From Ktedonosporobacter rubrisoli (GTDB taxonomy: Bacteria > Chloroflexota > Ktedonobacteria > Ktedonobacterales > Ktedonobacteraceae): 64,000 bases of DNA. Both the position numbers and the translations under genes were made by a program. Position 1 is the stretch's first letter. Every line of letters begins with the position of its first letter. This document shows, in pieces, positions 1 to 8,632 of the stretch. The stretch is from positions 8,060,001 through 8,124,000 of the forward strand of contig NZ_CP035758.1 in NCBI RefSeq assembly GCF_004208415.1, read 5' to 3'. The notes beneath the pieces are model-generated. The model saw nothing but the letters and a program-made list of their open reading frames with translations. It was not told the origin of the DNA and made no database searches.

Positions 1-790
1 CCTTGATAAGACCACGAGCTCTAAGCACACTCCCATCGGCGAGGGTAAGTTTCCAGTGGGAGCCGTGCGCGGCATTTGTGCATTCTTGATACGTTGCTAC
101 TTCGCTCTGGCCAACAAGCTGGATGCCACAAGCTCGTGCCTTCCTGGCTAGATGGGCCAGCAAGCTGAGAGGATGCACACGTCCCTCATCGGGCAGCCAG
201 AGGGCTTTAACCACAGTTTGCACATTCAGGCGTCCATGCGTGGCTTCCTTGACCTGTTCAGGCGTCAAGAGTTCAGCGCGCAAGCCTAGAGCCTGGCGCG
301 CCTTAACCTCACGCGCCAATTGTCGTGCTGCGTGCGCGCTCTGCGCCAGAGAGAATGCTCCCGTAAGCTGCGCTGAGAGCAGGCTATTCGGCTGCTCCGC
401 TTCTTTGAGCAGCGAGCGCAAAGCCTGCGTAGTTTCAGGCCAGAAGGCAGCTTGAGGGCTTTCGGCGGGGAAATCGGTAATGCCCATATTGATGCCAGCA
501 CTTAAAATACCCGCATTCCGTCCACTTGCTCCGTAGCCCAGCAGCGCGGCCTTCTCAAGGACAAGCACCTCGGCGCCCGCGGCCCGTGCGCTCAAGGCTG
601 CACTCAAGCCAGCGACGCCAGCGCCGACTACGACTACATCAACCGTTGTTGTGGGCAAGGAAGAAGGGGATAAAGCCAGCTCGCCAAGTATGGCAAGGTC
701 AAGCCCGTTCCACCACGGTATATGAAGTGGTTGAGCGGGGATGCTCCTGCGAAGAGAAGATGAAGCGGGATGTTGTATATCACTTTGCAT
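1..790 (-). CDS. FAD-dependent oxidoreductase of the DAO (D-amino acid/glycine oxidase) family, 3' end outside the window
   Basis: Reverse-strand reading from an ATG at 790 stays open to the window edge (about 263 codons), so the C-terminus is missing. After a 50-residue N-terminal extension comes a beta strand and Rossmann dinucleotide motif VVVVGAGVAGLSAA, then VLVLEKAALLGYGASGRNAG. This is the FAD-binding start and second conserved block of DAO-family flavoenzymes, which oxidise amines or amino acids. AAGGAG lies 4 nt before the ATG, and a good promoter lies at 819-847. The gene is transcribed away from dnaB. The substrate cannot be told from the N-terminal half. Family assignment is strong; the exact enzyme is unknown. 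Confidence 0.85.
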   Translation of the reverse strand, partial: MQSDIQHPASSSLRRSIPAQPLHIPWWNGLDLAILGELALSPSSLPTTTVDVVVVGAGVAGLSAALSARAAGAEVLVLEKAALLGYGASGRNAGILSAGINMGITDFPAESPQAAFWPETTQALRSLLKEAEQPNSLLSAQLTGAFSLAQSAHAARQLAREVKARQALGLRAELLTPEQVKEATHGRLNVQTVVKALWLPDEGRVHPLSLLAHLARKARACGIQLVGQSEVATYQECTNAAHGSHWKLTLADGSVLRARGLIK

Positions 791-818
791 AAAACTCCTT
801 GTGAATGCCTACATAGAA

Positions 819-847
819 ATGATAGATAATGCATAGTTCTCTGTCAA
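819..847 (-). promoter_or_regulatory. Sigma-70-type promoter of the FAD oxidoreductase gene
   Basis: On the reverse strand TTGACA (847-842), a 17-nt spacer and TATCAT (824-819) form a near-consensus promoter. It lies about 30 nt upstream of the AAGGAG/ATG start at 790. Confidence 0.65.
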
Positions 848-1027
848 GTTGGTATTGGCTTGGCTCCCGAAGCCCCTGGTTAAGTAAAAAATTAAAAACA
901 CTGCCCTTGCTTCTCATAAGTCATGATGCAGGGTGATTGAGCACGTTTTTCCCTGGCGATCTTTCCTCCTGGTAGCCTGGAATTCCCCCTCAAGCCATGA
1001 GAATATATGAATTTATTGACGAAAAGC

Positions 1028-1171
1028 GGTGGATAACTATGTGGATAACTATGTGAATAACTGTGGATAACTTTCCTAAAACTGTGGATAAGTCAGTATT
1101 TAGCTGTGGAGAAAAGCCGCGCACGCTCAAAGAAAGGCTGGCAAATTCCCCTGGATATCCACATATCCACA
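1028..1171. other. Cluster of DnaA-box-like 9-mers, candidate oriC or DnaA-regulated region
   Basis: Exact TGTGGATAA boxes (reverse of the consensus TTATCCACA) occur at 1040-1048, 1062-1070 and 1083-1091. One-mismatch boxes occur at 1028-1036 (GGTGGATAA), 1052-1060 (TGTGAATAA) and 1105-1113 (TGTGGAGAA). Two in the opposite orientation lie at 1155-1163 and 1163-1171 (ATATCCACA). Eight boxes in 144 bp is far above chance. A short AT-rich stretch (about 995-1020) flanks the cluster. The noncoding interval 791-1742 leads into dnaB and the loader genes. Known biology: clustered DnaA boxes mark bacterial origins, or dnaA-type promoters under DnaA control. Whether this is the working origin is inference; dnaA itself is not in the window. 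Confidence 0.7.
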
Positions 1172-1463
1172 CAGCACAGCAATTCTTACCATTTGATTTC
1201 GGGCGCAAGATTAGTTACACTTGGGTCACACGAGAAAATTGCGAGAGTAATACCTACGCTATGTGGCGTCAAGTTTCTAAAAATTTTTACCCGATAGGGT
1301 TTGCCGAAGAGGGGTCGGTGGGTCCTGTGCACATAGCTCTATGAATAGTAACTGATCTTATGCAGTGGGCAAGTGTCCCTGATAGGTGCCTGTGCTCTCC
1401 CCAACAGGCAGAAGATCTGAAAAATAGGGCGCTGGCACCTCGAACATATGTGCGAGGATATGC

Positions 1464-1469
1464 TATAAT
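1464..1469 (+). promoter_or_regulatory. Extended -10 promoter candidate for the dnaB operon
   Basis: TGCTATAAT gives a perfect TATAAT preceded by the TGn extension; no good -35 is visible. It would give a leader of roughly 265 nt before the dnaB GTG. The leader holds a 9-bp hairpin, GTATTCAGG (1522-1530) with CCTGAATAC (1551-1559). The rest of 1172-1742 shows no gene. Confidence 0.5.
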
Positions 1470-1742
1470 GCATGTTGCCGCTATACAAACCGTAGGAATA
1501 GAGAAGGCCTAGTATTGCCTTGTATTCAGGAGACTCTGGTTCATGATGGGCCTGAATACGGGTTATGTTTATAGTTGCTAGTCCCGCGACTCGTGGTTCT
1601 TGGTTGACTTGTGATCTCTCTTCCCTACTGTAGAGTGAGCAGGAATATGACCTCAGGCCGCAGTCTTATCGTGCAGATGCAGTATATCGCGTGCCTGCTA
1701 GAGACTGTACAATAAGTTTTTGTAGATGCTGGAGCCGGAGAC

Positions 1743-3617
1743 GTGGAAAAACAGTTACCACAGAGTATTGAAGCCGAAAGCGGTGTGCTTGGTAGTATGA
1801 TTATTGACCCGGAGGCGATCGCCCAGGTGGCGAGTTTCCTGCGGGCTGAGGACTTTTACCGCGATGCGCACCGCACTATTTATGAGGTAATTCTCCGGTT
1901 ATATGAGCAGAGGGAGCCTGCGGATGTAATCACGATTACTGACGAGCTAGAGCGCATCGGCAGATTGGCCCATGTGGGGGGCGCTAGCTATATCACGTCA
2001 CTCATGAATCAGGTTCCGACCAGCAGCAATGCCGAGTATTATGGCCGCATTGTCGAGCGTGCAGCGGTTCTGCGCCGCTTGATCCATGCTGCGGCGGAAA
2101 TTGCTGCGGTTGCCTATGAGGAAAACGATGCCGATGTTGCCCTGGATAAGGCCGAGCAACTTATTTTTGGCATTAGCCAGCGTTACTCAACTAACGATTT
2201 TTCGGCCCTGCGCGATCTGCTGGCGAACTATATGGATACGCTTGACCAGTTGCATGAGCGTCGCGGCACAGTTGTTGGTATCCCAACCGGATTTACCGAC
2301 CTTGATCGCATTACGGGCGGCTTGCAGCGTTCAGATCTGATTATTTTAGCTGCGCGCCCGGCCGTGGGAAAGACAAGCCTGGCGCTCAGCCTGGCACACA
2401 ATACGGCTGTCAAGTTCGGGCACTCGGTGGCTGTCTTCAGCCTGGAAATGAGTAAAGAGCAGCTGGTGCAGCGCCTGCTCTCTATGGATGCAGGTATTGA
2501 TCAGCAGCGCTTGCGCACAGGCTGGATTGAGGATGAGGAGTGGGACCGGATTGTCTTTTCGATGGGGCAGCTAGCCAAGGCCAACGTCTGGATCGATGAC
2601 TCGGCGGGCATCTCGACAATGGATATGCGCAGTAAGGCGCGCCGTTTGCAGTCCGAGCATGGCATAGATCTGATCATCGTCGACTATCTGCAGCTTATGC
2701 AATCAGGAATCGGCGGCCGGCGCAATGAGAACCGCGTGCAGGAAGTCTCTGAGATTAGCCGTAGCCTTAAGGCGCTGGCCCGCGAGCTAAACGTCCCGGT
2801 GCTGGCCCTGGCGCAGCTCTCGCGTACAGTCGAGACGCGCCAATCCAAGGTGCCGCAGTTATCGGATTTGCGCGAAAGTGGTTGCTTAAGTGGAGACACA
2901 TGCGTGTATCTTCCTGACGAGGGGTGCAGCGTCCCCATTGAGCAGTTAGTAGGCAAGAGTGGATTTCGGGTCCTGGCCTTAAATCTGCGCACGTGGCAGC
3001 TTGAGCCGCAGCTGGTGACTCACGCTTTTGCCACCGGACGCAAGCCTGTCTACCGGCTAACAACGAGCTCGGGACGCACAATCAAGGCAACGGCAAATCA
3101 CAAATTTCTGACCCGCCAGGGTTGGCAGCGGCTAGATGAGCTGGCAATGGGAGCGTGCATCGCGGTTCCATTTGCCTTGACGCACGAAGCTTATCAGTTA
3201 GTTGCCGGGCAGGCAGCCAGGGTAGAGGAACAAATGACGCGCAGCGGACCCATGAGAGGACAGGCCGGGCTCGCTGTCTGTGAGCCGGCTGTTGAGCCCA
3301 TTGGCAGGGCTGTCTTATGGGATGAAGTAATTGCTTGTGAGCCGAACGGTGAGGCCCTGGTCTACGATCTAACTGTGGATGAATGGCATAACTTTGTAGC
3401 AGCGAATGTAATCGTGCATAACTCGATAGAGCAAGACGCGGATATTGTCATGTTTATTTATAGGGACGATGTGTATAACCCGGATACTGAGCGCAAAAAT
3501 ATTGCCGATATCATTATCGCCAAGCATCGTAATGGTCCGATTGGTGAGGTTAGTCTCTTTTTCCAGGCCAGCCAGACGCGTTTTTGTGATCTGGAAGTCT
3601 CTCCTCCCAGTGAATAA
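1743..3617 (+). CDS. dnaB: Replicative DNA helicase DnaB, interrupted by an in-frame intein
   Basis: Hexameric 5'-3' helicase that unwinds DNA at the replication fork. An N-terminal DnaB domain (residues about 5-105) is followed by a RecA-like ATPase domain. Walker A is ARPAVGKT at about 204-211, with Walker B near LIIVDYLQLM. The family motif LSDLRESG/SIEQDADIVMF is split after its Gly by a 180-residue intein (residues 381-560). Without the intein the protein is about 444 residues, normal for DnaB. Translation starts at a GTG with only a weak GGAG upstream. The dnaD-like gene follows after 11 nt and the AAA+ loader overlaps that, so the three form a replication operon next to the DnaA-box cluster. 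Confidence 0.97.
   Translation: MEKQLPQSIEAESGVLGSMIIDPEAIAQVASFLRAEDFYRDAHRTIYEVILRLYEQREPADVITITDELERIGRLAHVGGASYITSLMNQVPTSSNAEYYGRIVERAAVLRRLIHAAAEIAAVAYEENDADVALDKAEQLIFGISQRYSTNDFSALRDLLANYMDTLDQLHERRGTVVGIPTGFTDLDRITGGLQRSDLIILAARPAVGKTSLALSLAHNTAVKFGHSVAVFSLEMSKEQLVQRLLSMDAGIDQQRLRTGWIEDEEWDRIVFSMGQLAKANVWIDDSAGISTMDMRSKARRLQSEHGIDLIIVDYLQLMQSGIGGRRNENRVQEVSEISRSLKALARELNVPVLALAQLSRTVETRQSKVPQLSDLRESGCLSGDTCVYLPDEGCSVPIEQLVGKSGFRVLALNLRTWQLEPQLVTHAFATGRKPVYRLTTSSGRTIKATANHKFLTRQGWQRLDELAMGACIAVPFALTHEAYQLVAGQAARVEEQMTRSGPMRGQAGLAVCEPAVEPIGRAVLWDEVIACEPNGEALVYDLTVDEWHNFVAANVIVHNSIEQDADIVMFIYRDDVYNPDTERKNIADIIIAKHRNGPIGEVSLFFQASQTRFCDLEVSPPSE
2883..3422 (+). other. DnaB mini-intein (180 residues, no homing endonuclease domain)
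   Basis: The intein begins with Cys1 (CLSGDTCVYL, block A), has a block B motif with TANHKF, and ends with block F/G residues including VDEWHNF and the terminal VIVHN. It is followed by Ser as first C-extein residue. These are the residues needed for splicing: Cys nucleophile, block B His, penultimate His-Asn, and Ser +1. At 180 residues there is no room for a LAGLIDADG endonuclease. The insertion site, between ESG and SIE of the DnaB extein, is the site used by the well-known Synechocystis DnaB intein. All catalytic residues are intact, so splicing is likely. Confidence 0.95.
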
Positions 3618-3628
3618 AAGGAGGGGCA

Positions 3629-4384
3629 ATGATGACGTTTGCAGGCTTTCCGGCCAGCAAGAACAGCCCGTATGTGCCGGTGCCGGAAGTATTTTTCACC
3701 CAAGTATTGCCGGATATTGAAGATAGCGCCGAACTGAAGGTCACGCTTCATATCTTCTGGTCGCTGGCACAGAAGCGCGGGAACCCGCGCTGTATCAGCG
3801 ATCACGAGCTAGAGGCCGACCGACTTTTAATACAGAGCCTCAGGCGTCGCGGCGATCCGCGTCCTCCTGAAGAGCGGTTGCGCCAGGGCCTGGATGAGGC
3901 GGTGGCGCGTGGTACATTGCTGAGAATATATCTTAAGTTGGTAAGTGAAGGTAGGGATGAGGCGGAAGTCATTGGGTGGTATTTCTTAAATACGGCTCGG
4001 AGCCGCAAAGCAGTCGCCGAGTTGCAGGGTGGAGAAATAGTTCCTGTTCGCCTGCTCGATGGAGAACATGTTGGGCAGCAAGATACAATAGCAGCAGGAG
4101 ATAGTTCTAGTGCGAGGGGTCCCGGTTTGGAGATGATGAATACGTTGCAGAATGTACAGGTACAAATAGAACGTCCTAATATCTTTGTACTATATGAGCA
4201 AAATGTTGGCTTACTTTCTCCCTTGATCGCGGAAGAATTAAAAGATGCCGCCGAGCGCTATCCAGCCGAATGGATTGAGGATGCTTTTCGCGAGGCGGTA
4301 CAGCAGAATAAACGCAAGTGGAGTTATATTCGCGCCATTTTAAGGCGCTGGGAAACGGAAGGCAAGCAGAAATGGAACGCCTGA
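3629..4384 (+). CDS. DnaD-domain replication initiation protein
   Basis: A 251-residue protein. The C-terminal region (about 185-248) matches the DnaD C-terminal domain: NIFVLYEQNVGLLSPLIAEE, then a helix with YPAEWIEDAF and the YIRAILRRWETEGK signature. The N-terminal part looks like a winged-helix DnaD N-domain. In Firmicutes, DnaD/DnaB proteins remodel DNA at the origin and help load the replicative helicase. Here the position between dnaB and a DnaI-like ATPase supports that role. RBS AGGAGGGG lies just before the ATG. The gene overlaps the next start by 13 nt, indicating translational coupling. Confidence 0.88.
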   Translation: MMTFAGFPASKNSPYVPVPEVFFTQVLPDIEDSAELKVTLHIFWSLAQKRGNPRCISDHELEADRLLIQSLRRRGDPRPPEERLRQGLDEAVARGTLLRIYLKLVSEGRDEAEVIGWYFLNTARSRKAVAELQGGEIVPVRLLDGEHVGQQDTIAAGDSSSARGPGLEMMNTLQNVQVQIERPNIFVLYEQNVGLLSPLIAEELKDAAERYPAEWIEDAFREAVQQNKRKWSYIRAILRRWETEGKQKWNA

Positions 4385-5919
4385 ATGATATTATGAGCAG
4401 AACACTGCATAGGCGCCCGATTTCCGAACAGCGTTTGCCCCAAAGGGCGCAGCAGGGGCAGCAGACCCAGGCCCGTCGCCAGCTACCGGAGCAGATGGCT
4501 CGCTTAGGTCAGCAACCGAGCCGTAGCTATGGTGTTCAGGAGCGTGGCCAACAGATAATGCCCGCTAAGCCCCGCATTTCCCAGGAGTCGCGCGAGGCAA
4601 GTAGAGCACCGAGGCGTGAAGGGCGTCAGTATGGCGCAACGCATACGCGGCCTCTCTATCCGCGCGCGCGCCAGGCGACGAACGAAGGCTCGCTCTATCC
4701 ACCTGCTCCGCGCCTGCCCCAGGAATACGTGCGCCCTCAAAGCGGAAATGCGCGTGTCACGGGAGAATATTATCATACCGATAGCTATGAGCAGCCGCCG
4801 GCCGACGTGGCCGCTGAGTGGGATGTGGAAGAGGATGAGGCCGTAAGCATACGCTACGGGGATTGGGAGTATGTCGAGGAGGAGAGCCTGATCTACCAGC
4901 GCCCGGATGTTGATCCCAATGCGCTGGCCGGCAATACCTATCCACGCGTGGTGCATGAGGCAACCACAAGCGAGATACAGGGCCGCCCTACGCGTAATCT
5001 CCGTGAGGCGCGCCTGCCAATGCCGACTGCAGGAATGCCGCAGGCTCCCGCCCAGGAGACGCGGCCCTATCAGCGTATTACGCAGCCCTTGAATACCCAG
5101 CTCGTCGCCGGCTTGAATCAGGAACTTCAGCGCACGCAAGAGCTGGCAAGCCGTACACAATACCCGCGCCAGCTGGTGCCAGAAGCCTACCGCCTGCCAA
5201 TCCCGGCAGTGCCCACGGTGGCGGCTGCCAAAACTATCTGCCCTAAATGCCAGGGCGCCGGCTTCTTGCGCGCCAATGTCCCCTTTGGCCATCCTAACTT
5301 TGGCAAGCCTATTCCCTGCGCCTGTAAAGAGGCTGAGCGTAAGGAGAAGAGGCGCCTGCAATTACGGAATATGTCCAACCTGGATGCCTACCGCAATAAT
5401 TGCTTTAAGACGTTTAACCCGCGCGTTGCCGGCGTGCAGGAAGCCTTTCAGGTTGCCTATGAGTATGCTCAGCATCCCCAAGGTTGGCTGCTGCTCATCG
5501 GCACCAATGGCTGTGGCAAGACCCACCTGGCTGCCGCTATCGCTAATCAGTGCCTTGACGATGGTTCCGTCGTGCTTTTTTCAGTTGTGCCTGATCTGCT
5601 CGATCATTTACGCGCCACTTTTGCGCCGACTGCTACTGAAGTATATGACCAGCTCTTTCCCAAGCTAAAGGAAGCCGAGGTGCTTGTGCTCGATGATCTG
5701 GGGGCGCAGCAGAGCTCACCCTGGGCCAACGAGAAGCTCTTCCAACTCCTGAATTATCGCTATACAATGTGCATGCCGACAGTCATTACTGCTAATCCCA
5801 AGGGCTTACGCGAGATCGATGATCGTATCCGCTCGCGTATATCTGACGTAGCATTAGTCACCTCGGTAAACTTTGAACGGGCCAAAGACTACCGCCCAAG
5901 CCATCCCAGAAGGGAATAA
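4372..5919 (+). CDS. DnaC/DnaI-like AAA+ helicase loader with a long disordered N-terminus
   Basis: About 515 residues from the ATG at 4372, which overlaps the dnaD-like stop codon; an in-frame ATG at 4318 is less likely. The first ~280 residues are rich in Arg, Gln and Pro and look disordered, which is unusual for this family (usually 250-320 residues). A putative zinc site follows (CPKCQGAGF ... PCAC). Then comes a AAA+ domain with Walker A GTNGCGKTH, Walker B LVLDDLGAQ and an Arg-rich sensor region (DDRIRSRISD). DnaC/DnaI proteins place DnaB on single-stranded DNA. Neighbours dnaB and dnaD support this. What the long tail binds is unknown. Confidence 0.88.
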   Translation: MERLNDIMSRTLHRRPISEQRLPQRAQQGQQTQARRQLPEQMARLGQQPSRSYGVQERGQQIMPAKPRISQESREASRAPRREGRQYGATHTRPLYPRARQATNEGSLYPPAPRLPQEYVRPQSGNARVTGEYYHTDSYEQPPADVAAEWDVEEDEAVSIRYGDWEYVEEESLIYQRPDVDPNALAGNTYPRVVHEATTSEIQGRPTRNLREARLPMPTAGMPQAPAQETRPYQRITQPLNTQLVAGLNQELQRTQELASRTQYPRQLVPEAYRLPIPAVPTVAAAKTICPKCQGAGFLRANVPFGHPNFGKPIPCACKEAERKEKRRLQLRNMSNLDAYRNNCFKTFNPRVAGVQEAFQVAYEYAQHPQGWLLLIGTNGCGKTHLAAAIANQCLDDGSVVLFSVVPDLLDHLRATFAPTATEVYDQLFPKLKEAEVLVLDDLGAQQSSPWANEKLFQLLNYRYTMCMPTVITANPKGLREIDDRIRSRISDVALVTSVNFERAKDYRPSHPRRE

Positions 5920-5930
5920 ACGTTCCATTC

Positions 5931-5959
5931 TTGCGTTTGTACTTTGCAGGTGCTATCAT
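5931..5959 (+). promoter_or_regulatory. Promoter upstream of clpP
   Basis: TTGCGT, a 17-nt spacer and TATCAT lie just after the replication operon and about 100 nt before the clpP start. A small CCCC/GGGG hairpin follows near 5972-5983. Confidence 0.55.
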
Positions 5960-6065
5960 AACGGTAATCTACCCCGCTAGGGGTCTCCTCTGCACATTAG
6001 TTTTTACGGATCTAAGCTCTCATGTGTTGAGAGAGAGAACCGCGTATAGATAAAAAGGAGCAAAC

Positions 6066-6734
6066 ATGGGCAGTGTATTCAATCCACGTGATCCCAAGTG
6101 GACAAGGGAATCCAGTGAGATTCTAGAGCCAAGAGGGATCATTCCTGCCGTTATCGAGTCAACGCCGCGAGGCGAACGTTCCTGGGATTTGTATTCTCGT
6201 CTGCTGAAAGAAAGAATCATCTTTATCGGAACACCCATCGATGATCAGGTTGCGAATAGCATAGTTGCACAGCTGCTGTACCTGCAGAGCGAAGATGCGA
6301 CAAAAGATATCAGCATGTATATTAACTCCCCCGGTGGGAGCATTTATGCCGGCCTGGCTATCTATGATGCTATGCAGTATATTCGCCCCGACGTCTCAAC
6401 CGTATGCATGGGTATGGCCATGAGCATGGGCGCTGTGTTGCTGGCTGCTGGCGCTAAGGATAAGCGCTATTGTTTGCCTCACTCTACAATGCTGATCCAT
6501 CAGCCTCTCGGTGGTGCGGAAGGTCAGGCCGCTGATATCGAGATCACTGCTCGCGAAATTCTGCGCCTGCGCCGTAGCCTGTATGATATCCTTTCCCATC
6601 ATACCGGCCAGACAGTTGAGCGCATTACGCAAGACTCGGATCGCAACTACTACCTTACAGCGCAACAGGCGGTTGAGTATGGCCTGATCGACGATGTGCT
6701 CAACCCTGCTAATGAGGATGCACTCTCTCGCTAG
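6066..6734 (+). CDS. clpP: ATP-dependent Clp protease proteolytic subunit
   Basis: Self-compartmentalised serine protease that degrades proteins fed in by Clp ATPases such as ClpX or ClpC. The 222-residue length is typical, including a roughly 25-residue N-terminal stretch that may be a propeptide. The catalytic Ser is residue 120 in GMAMSMGAVLLAAG and the catalytic His is residue 145 in STMLIHQPLGG. The Asp lies in the DSDRNYYL region near 194. The oxyanion-hole motif SPGGS is present. AAAAGGAG sits 6 nt before the ATG. The gene has its own promoter and is not obviously co-transcribed with dnaB. Confidence 0.96.
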   Translation: MGSVFNPRDPKWTRESSEILEPRGIIPAVIESTPRGERSWDLYSRLLKERIIFIGTPIDDQVANSIVAQLLYLQSEDATKDISMYINSPGGSIYAGLAIYDAMQYIRPDVSTVCMGMAMSMGAVLLAAGAKDKRYCLPHSTMLIHQPLGGAEGQAADIEITAREILRLRRSLYDILSHHTGQTVERITQDSDRNYYLTAQQAVEYGLIDDVLNPANEDALSR

Positions 6735-6844
6735 CTGTTTTTGTAGGTTAGTGGTATGTGTCGTGTTCCTGGCATCCTGGTCATGTTTCTCCACTGTGCC
6801 AGGCACGACACATTAGCGTATTTCGAGGTAATTGGAGAAAACGT

Positions 6845-7882
6845 TTGCCCAGATCTGTACACTCCCGGTCAGAAAAAAATATTCGCTGCATTCTTTTCGA
6901 TTTCGGCGATACGCTGTGGACACGGGTTCGTGGAGTTGCATGGAAGTCTATTGAAGATGCTGGGAATCAAGCTGCTTTGACTATTCTTCGTGATCATCTT
7001 GGTTCTGAGACCTTGCCCTCAATTGAGCCCATCTTGCTTGGGCGCCAGATTCGTAAGGCCTTGAGAATCCAGATCCGCTGGCTACTTTTTGAAGAACCTG
7101 ATTATGAACCTGATTTTGCCCTGGCTACGGTTGATGCGCTCCAGGTTCTTGGCTTTCCCCGCGTCGATATGTCAGTTGCTGCTCTTGTCTTCGAAGCCCT
7201 CCGTATCCGTATCCCCCGCTCGCGTGCATTGTATGATGATGTACACTCAACATTAAGTGAACTCAAGAGACGTGGCTTTGCCCTGGGGGTGGTCACAAAT
7301 CGCGATTATGGTGGCCCTCCTTTCCTTGAAGATCTGCAACAGATGGGTTTGCTTGAATACTTTGAGCCCCAGCATATTGCGGTCTCTGCCGAACTGCGGG
7401 CGCGCAAACCCAACTCCGCTCTGTTTCTGCATGCACTCAACATGCTTAATGTGCCTCCTGAAGAGGCGGCTATGGTGGGCGATGCGCTGCAGGCTGATGT
7501 GAAGGGGGCCAGAAGGCTGAATATGTTCGCTGTGTGGAAACCGTCTCCAGAGCTGCTCAAAGTGGCACAGGAGGCCAAATTACAGGCTCAACAGGCCGCC
7601 TGCGCTCAGGAGGGGCAAGCGTCTCGGCCTGAGAAGGAGGAGCGCCATCAGCCCGCTCTTGAAGAGAATAGCGCCGATGGACAGAAGCCCATAACAGGCC
7701 TGTCTGTGCTGGAAAAATCCGCAGCTTCCGCTGAGCTTATCAGCGATGAAGAATTGCTAGAGTTTGAGCTGCGTTCGCGCGATATCGAGCCTGGTCCCCA
7801 GGGTTATGGAGAGCTCAAACCAGACCTGATTATTCGTAGCCTGAGCGAGCTATTGGATGTCTTCATAGAGGTAGGGAAGTAA
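6845..7882 (+). CDS. HAD-superfamily phosphatase with charged C-terminal extension
   Basis: Motif I is ILFDFGDTLW (nucleophile Asp), motif II VVTNRD, a Lys in the RARKPN segment, and motif IV MVGDALQADVKGA. Together these define a haloacid-dehalogenase-type phosphohydrolase. A TTG at 6845 has GGAG 7 nt upstream and starts just before the domain. The in-frame ATG at 6758 would add 29 unlikely residues, so the TTG is preferred (345 residues). After residue ~245 comes an acidic, Glu/Gln/Ala-rich tail of about 100 residues that is not part of the fold. The next gene begins 3 nt after the stop, so the two are probably co-translated. The substrate is unknown. Confidence 0.85.
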   Translation: MPRSVHSRSEKNIRCILFDFGDTLWTRVRGVAWKSIEDAGNQAALTILRDHLGSETLPSIEPILLGRQIRKALRIQIRWLLFEEPDYEPDFALATVDALQVLGFPRVDMSVAALVFEALRIRIPRSRALYDDVHSTLSELKRRGFALGVVTNRDYGGPPFLEDLQQMGLLEYFEPQHIAVSAELRARKPNSALFLHALNMLNVPPEEAAMVGDALQADVKGARRLNMFAVWKPSPELLKVAQEAKLQAQQAACAQEGQASRPEKEERHQPALEENSADGQKPITGLSVLEKSAASAELISDEELLEFELRSRDIEPGPQGYGELKPDLIIRSLSELLDVFIEVGK

Positions 7883-7885
7883 GAG

Positions 7886-8617
7886 TTGACACCGACGTTG
7901 CGTAAATGGTTGTTCGAAACCTTATATAAGAATCGCTACCTTTATCGTTTTGCCAGTACGGTTCCATTTGCTGGACAATGGCGCGTCTGGCAGCGGTTGG
8001 TCTTGCCACGCATCCAGGGCCTTGATGTGTTGGAGCTTGGTTGTGGCCTTGGCGATCTTCTTGCCGATATGCTCAAAGCTGGCTATCACTGTCGGGCCGT
8101 TGAGCAATCGCCGCAGATGGTTGCGGCCGCACGCGATATCCTGCAAAAGCGCAAGCTTGGCCTGCCTTCCTTGATTCTGCAGGGTTCCGCGCAACGTCTG
8201 CCATTTAGCAGTCACTCCTTTGATACAGTCGTGAGTACATTTCCTTCAGAATATATCTACGATCCCGATACCATAGCGGAAGTGGAGCGCGTTTTACGTC
8301 CCGGTGGACGCTTGATTGTGATCGAAGGGGCAAATCTGTTGCCTGTCGGTTTTCTACAATCCCTGCTCGTTCTGTTACAGGCTTTCGTCTATGGCCCGGC
8401 TGCGCTCTTTGGTCCGCGCGAGACGCTAGGACAGACTCCCGTAGAGCGCTACCTTTCCAGCAAGCACAAGGCTGCAAGCGGCGTGACGACGGAAGTAGTT
8501 CCCCACGCGCGTTTTGGCCGCCATATTCCCCTTGAGGACTTTGGTCTGCAGCGACGCTCCGAACGCGTGCAGAGCAGGCGCTGGGAAGTCTATATTACGA
8601 TTGGTGAGAAAAGTTAG
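7886..8617 (+). CDS. SAM-dependent class I methyltransferase
   Basis: A 243-residue protein starting at TTG, 3 nt after the upstream HAD stop codon. Motif I LDVLELGCGLGDLL binds S-adenosylmethionine. Downstream are AVEQSPQMVAAAR (acidic residue contacting ribose), FDTVVSTFPSEYIYDP (motif IV/post-I) and VLRPGGRLIVIEG. These are hallmarks of the Methyltransf_11/25 type. The acceptor is unknown. The proximity to the HAD gene suggests a small two-gene unit, but no pathway is evident. Confidence 0.88.
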   Translation: MTPTLRKWLFETLYKNRYLYRFASTVPFAGQWRVWQRLVLPRIQGLDVLELGCGLGDLLADMLKAGYHCRAVEQSPQMVAAARDILQKRKLGLPSLILQGSAQRLPFSSHSFDTVVSTFPSEYIYDPDTIAEVERVLRPGGRLIVIEGANLLPVGFLQSLLVLLQAFVYGPAALFGPRETLGQTPVERYLSSKHKAASGVTTEVVPHARFGRHIPLEDFGLQRRSERVQSRRWEVYITIGEKS

Positions 8618-8632
8618 CTTTAAGCGATAGAG

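Noticed and set aside
4504..5361. 285-residue reverse-strand reading frame inside the helicase-loader gene
   Set aside because: Shadow of the loader gene; the forward frame has clear AAA+ motifs and this one has biased, unlikely composition.
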